The notes under the pieces are model-generated. The model ran no database searches and was not told the origin of the DNA. It saw only the letters and a list, made by a program, of their open reading frames with translations. DNA of 6,801 bases from an uncultured Clostridia bacterium (GTDB lineage: Bacteria; Bacillota; Clostridia; Christensenellales; Borkfalkiaceae): contig CAMNIW010000073.1 of NCBI GenBank assembly GCA_946540675.1, positions 1 through 6,801 of the forward strand, written 5' to 3'. This document shows, piece after piece, positions 4,922-6,801 of the stretch (position 1 is its first letter; every line of letters begins with the position of its first letter). Both the position numbers and the translations under genes were made by a program.

Positions 4922-4927
4922 GGAGGT
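4922..4927 (+). promoter_or_regulatory. Ribosome binding site of the TTG-initiated rplJ
   Basis: GGAGGT lies seven bases before TTG 4935. It supports the rare start codon, because no in-frame ATG or GTG gives an L10-like N-terminus. Confidence 0.8.
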
Positions 4928-4934
4928 AAAGAAG

Positions 4935-5432
4935 TTGTCAGCAAATTTTGAAGCTAAAAAGCAAGTTGTTGAAGACATCAAGGCAAAGATTCAAGCGGCA
5001 AAATCCATAGTTCTCGTCGACTATAAAGGCTTGACCGTTGCCGAAGATACCGAATTCCGTAGCAATATGAGAAAGGCGAACACCGAATACAAAGTTTTGA
5101 AAAACACTTTGCTTCGTCGCGCCTTTAACGAACTCAACGTGACCGCGTTTGACAGTGATCTCAACGGCCCGACGGCAGCGGCGTTTTGTCCCGACGAAAC
5201 GAGCGCGGCTAAGGTCGTCGTCGATATGTGCAAGAAGACGGACAACAAGATCTCGGTCAAGAGCGCTTACGTAGACGGCTCGTATGCGGACGAGAAGATG
5301 GTAAAGGAACTCGCGTCGATCCCTTCGAAAGAAGTACTCGTCGCCAAACTCGCCGGAGCGTTATCCGGTATCGTACGCGGCTTGGCTGTTGCGCTTAACA
5401 GAGTCGCGGAAAAGAAAGAGCAAAATGCTTAA
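4935..5432 (+). CDS. rplJ: 50S ribosomal protein L10
   Basis: A 165-aa L10, the base of the ribosomal stalk that anchors L7/L12 dimers and binds 23S rRNA next to L11. The N-terminal rRNA-binding part shows IVLVDYKGLTVAEDTEFR (about 25-42) and YKVLKNTLLRRAF (about 52-64), both characteristic. The C-terminal helix after about residue 130, ending near NRVAEKKEQNA, is where L12 dimers attach. The start codon is TTG, supported by GGAGGT seven bases upstream and an N-terminus (MSANFEAKK) matching the family. The gene has its own promoter, L10 leader and attenuator, and is followed 34 nt later by rplL, giving a two-gene unit with autogenous control. Confidence 0.96.
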   Translation: MSANFEAKKQVVEDIKAKIQAAKSIVLVDYKGLTVAEDTEFRSNMRKANTEYKVLKNTLLRRAFNELNVTAFDSDLNGPTAAAFCPDETSAAKVVVDMCKKTDNKISVKSAYVDGSYADEKMVKELASIPSKEVLVAKLAGALSGIVRGLAVALNRVAEKKEQNA

Positions 5433-5466
5433 AAGCGCGAAATATTAAATAAGAGAGGATAGAAAA

Positions 5467-5838
5467 ATGGCGGATATCGCAAAATTCATCGAAGAAATCA
5501 AAGGTATGACTGTTCTTGAACTCAACAGTCTTGTAAAAGCTATTGAAGAGGAGTTCGGCGTAAGCGCCGCTGCTCCCGTTGCCGTAGCCGGCGCCGCTAC
5601 CGCGGAAGCCGCTCCCGCAGCAGAAGAGAAGACCGAATTCAACGTCGTTCTTAAAGAGATCGGCGCTAACAAGATCGCGGTCATCAAGGCTGTCAGAGAG
5701 ATCACCGGTCTCGGACTTGTCGACGCTAAGAATATGGTTGAGAAACTCGGAACCGTCAAAGAAGCCGCTCCCAAGGACGAAGCGGAAAAGATGGTTGCCA
5801 AACTCAAAGAAGCCGGCGCCAACGCTGTTATGGAATAA
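5467..5838 (+). CDS. rplL: 50S ribosomal protein L7/L12
   Basis: A 123-aa L7/L12, the multicopy stalk protein that recruits and stimulates translational GTPases. The N-terminal dimerisation and L10-binding domain covers about 1-32 (MADIAKFIEEIKGMTVLELN). A flexible Ala-rich hinge runs about 33-53. The C-terminal factor-binding domain starts at about 55, with KTEFNVVLKEIGANKIAVIK and then TGLGLVDAKNMVE. The last residues (AGANAVME) differ from the common AGAEVEVK-like end. Ribosome binding site GAGAGGA ends seven bases before the ATG. It is the last gene of the rplJL unit; a strong terminator follows 18 nt after the stop, and rpoB is not downstream. Confidence 0.97.
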   Translation: MADIAKFIEEIKGMTVLELNSLVKAIEEEFGVSAAAPVAVAGAATAEAAPAAEEKTEFNVVLKEIGANKIAVIKAVREITGLGLVDAKNMVEKLGTVKEAAPKDEAEKMVAKLKEAGANAVME

Positions 5839-5856
5839 TAACTTTCATAATAAATC

Positions 5857-5891
5857 AAAACCCTTTGCAATTTTTTGCAAAGGGTTTTGTG
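5857..5891 (+). terminator. Bidirectional intrinsic terminator between rplL and the acetyltransferase
   Basis: A perfect 14-bp stem, AAAACCCTTTGCAA (5857-5870) with TTGCAAAGGGTTTT (5875-5888), encloses a TTTT loop. U-rich 3' sides occur on both strands (TTTTGTGTTT on plus, TTTTGATTTA on minus), so it can end rplL transcripts and also those of the convergent gene whose stop codon begins at 5895. Confidence 0.93.
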
Positions 5892-5892
5892 T

Positions 5893-6513
5893 TTATACGA
5901 ACAAATCTTTTTTAAGTTCTATCGCGTCGTCTTCGGTTATTTGCCTTAGTACCCTGCACGGATTTCCGACCGCCAGCGAATTGTCGGGTATATCTCGCGT
6001 TACCACCGATCCCGCGCCTATCACGCAGCCGTTTCCTATCTTAACGCCGTCGCATATCGTCACGTTTGCCGCTATCCAGCAGTTGTCGCCTATCGTTATG
6101 GGTTTGGAATATTCTATATCGGTAAGCGAGCCGTCGGGCAGTTCTCTTAGGTTCCTGTCCTGATATCTCAGCGGATGCACGGCAGTCATAACGGAGCAGT
6201 TGGGGCCTATCATAACGTTGTCGCCTATATACACGGGACTTACGTCCAGGACGGTAAAGTTGAAGTTCGCGTAAAAGTTTTTTCCGAGATAAGTGTGTAT
6301 TCCGTAGTCGAAATGCACGGGACCTTGCAAAAACGCGCCCGATTTCCTGTTCGGTACGAGTTTATCGAGAATTTTTTCTCTTCTTTTCGTTTTGGTTTCA
6401 TCAGTCCTGTTGTACTTTTCAGATAGGGTATGCGCCGCTATTCTTAGTTTCGGTAAGTTTTCGGCTGTCGGGATATATATTTTCCCGTTTATAATCTTTT
6501 CGTATTCCGTCAT
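5893..6513 (-). CDS. Sugar O-acetyltransferase, maltose/galactoside acetyltransferase type
   Basis: A 206-aa cytosolic enzyme of the left-handed beta-helix family (LacA/Maa/NodL group), predicted to transfer acetyl from acetyl-CoA to a sugar hydroxyl. The N-terminal Mac domain (about 3-55) has the usual MTEYEKIINGKIY and LRIAAHTLSEKYNRTD. Hexapeptide repeats follow from about 65, for example VYIGDNVMIGPNCSV and ITIGDNCWIAANVTI, then VKIGNGCVIGAGSVVTRDIP. The presumed catalytic His is His113 in MTAVHPL. The C-terminus carries the hallmark GNPCRVLR (183-190). The length matches family members of 185-205 aa. ATG 6513 has only a weak upstream GGAAGA. Acceptor sugar is unknown; detoxifying acetylation of non-metabolisable sugars is suggested for this family but unproven here. 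Nothing links it functionally to the ribosomal genes. Confidence 0.92.
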   Translation of the reverse strand: MTEYEKIINGKIYIPTAENLPKLRIAAHTLSEKYNRTDETKTKRREKILDKLVPNRKSGAFLQGPVHFDYGIHTYLGKNFYANFNFTVLDVSPVYIGDNVMIGPNCSVMTAVHPLRYQDRNLRELPDGSLTDIEYSKPITIGDNCWIAANVTICDGVKIGNGCVIGAGSVVTRDIPDNSLAVGNPCRVLRQITEDDAIELKKDLFV

Positions 6514-6531
6514 AATTATATCTTCCGGAAA

Positions 6532-6560
6532 ATTATAACATATATCCGCAAATTTTTCAA
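6532..6560 (-). promoter_or_regulatory. Sigma-A promoter of the acetyltransferase gene
   Basis: On the minus strand TTGAAA (6560-6555) and TATAAT (6537-6532) are 17 bp apart, and the -10 box is preceded by TGT (extended -10). Predicted transcription starts near 6525, so the leader is only about 12 nt and the weak GGAAGA (6526-6521) would lie at the extreme 5' end. Confidence 0.75.
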
Positions 6561-6602
6561 AACATATATTTAATAAAATTTATTTATTATACGGCAAAAC
6601 GG

Positions 6603-6631
6603 TTTACTTTTATAAAAAAATAAGATATAAT
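6603..6631 (+). promoter_or_regulatory. Promoter of tRNA-Pro
   Basis: TTTACT (6603-6608, 4 of 6) and TATAAT (6626-6631) are 17 bp apart, with a predicted start near 6638, about 24 nt before the mature tRNA. It diverges from the acetyltransferase promoter; the region between is very AT-rich and holds nothing else I can recognise. Confidence 0.75.
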
Positions 6632-6661
6632 AATAAGGCTTTAAGAAATTGAGTTATCTAT

Positions 6662-6738
6662 CTGGGTGTAGCGCAGTTTGGTAGCGCGCTTGAATGGGGT
6701 TCAAGAGGCCGGAAGTTCAAATCTTCTCACTCAGACCA
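6662..6738 (+). tRNA. tRNA-Pro, anticodon GGG, CCA encoded
   Basis: A 77-nt cloverleaf. The acceptor stem is CTGGGTG (6662-6668) with CACTCAG (6728-6734), one G-U, followed by A and encoded CCA (6736-6738). The D stem is GCGC/GCGC (6671-6674, 6684-6687). The anticodon stem is CTTGA/TCAAG (6689-6693, 6701-6705) with loop ATGGGGT, giving anticodon GGG at 6696-6698 and G at position 37, as expected for proline. The T stem is GGAAG/CTTCT (6711-6715, 6723-6727) with loop TTCAAAT. It reads CCC and CCU codons. It stands alone with its own promoter and terminator. Confidence 0.96.
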
Positions 6739-6742
6739 CGTC

Positions 6743-6776
6743 GGAGCAAGGCTTTTTGGTCTTGCTCTTTTGTTTT
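6743..6776 (+). terminator. Intrinsic terminator of tRNA-Pro
   Basis: GAGCAAG (6744-6750) pairs with CTTGCTC (6761-6767), extended inside by a G-U and a C-G pair, and is followed by TTTTGTTTT (6768-6776). The 3' arm and U-tract also form the left arm of a second, mutually exclusive hairpin, GCTCTTTTG (6764-6772) with CAAAAGAGC (6778-6786). Confidence 0.88.
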
Positions 6777-6801
6777 GCAAAAGAGCGAAGACATTTCAGC
6801 C

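Noticed and set aside
6662..6801. tRNA-Pro 3' end as an integration site for a mobile element.
   Set aside because: No repeat of the tRNA 3' end, no integrase and no compositional shift are visible; only the terminator and 15 further bases remain in the window.
1..6801. CRISPR array, insertion sequence, toxin-antitoxin pair or phage genes.
   Set aside because: I saw no spaced direct repeats, transposase or terminal inverted repeats, and every intergenic gap is under about 200 bases and explained mainly by promoters, leaders and terminators.

Overview
The window looks like a chromosomal segment from a Firmicute, most likely an uncultured member of Clostridia. Reasons: strong GGAGG-type Shine-Dalgarno sequences, sigma-A promoters of TTGACA-N17-TATAAT form, a Firmicute-style L10 leader with an attenuator hairpin, a four-cysteine L33, a genome-encoded CCA on the tRNA, and moderate GC with AT-rich intergenic regions. 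I cannot name the species from sequence alone.

Layout, left to right. (1) A minus-strand CPA2-type cation:proton antiporter with its own terminator (31-84) and a good promoter (1494-1522) that corrects its start codon. (2) Divergent from it, a plus-strand hypothetical protein of 212 aa with an acidic N-terminus and a basic C-terminal domain. (3) The core of the window, a translation/transcription block on the plus strand: rpmG (L33) - secE - nusG - rplK (L11) - rplA (L1), then a new consensus promoter, an L10 leader with attenuator, and rplJ (L10) - rplL (L7/L12). A strong bidirectional terminator follows. (4) A minus-strand maltose/galactoside-type sugar O-acetyltransferase converging on rplL. 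(5) Divergent from it, tRNA-Pro(GGG) with its own promoter and terminator.

The ribosomal block supplies the two stalks of the 50S subunit (L1 stalk; L11/L10/L12 GTPase-associated stalk), the SecE translocon subunit and the NusG transcription factor. The most informative non-coding content is regulatory RNA. Both rplK and rplA are preceded by short elements (3513-3557 and 4011-4040) of the form GTGG-GAG-stem-A-rich-CCAC, resembling the L1 site of 23S rRNA and suggesting autoregulation by L1 at two points of one operon. The rplJ leader holds an L10 site whose 3' arm can also pair with the loop and 3' arm of the downstream attenuator hairpin. rpoB and rpoC, which usually follow rplL, are absent: the block ends at a terminator and a gene on the other strand. 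I found no mobile element, CRISPR array or phage signature.
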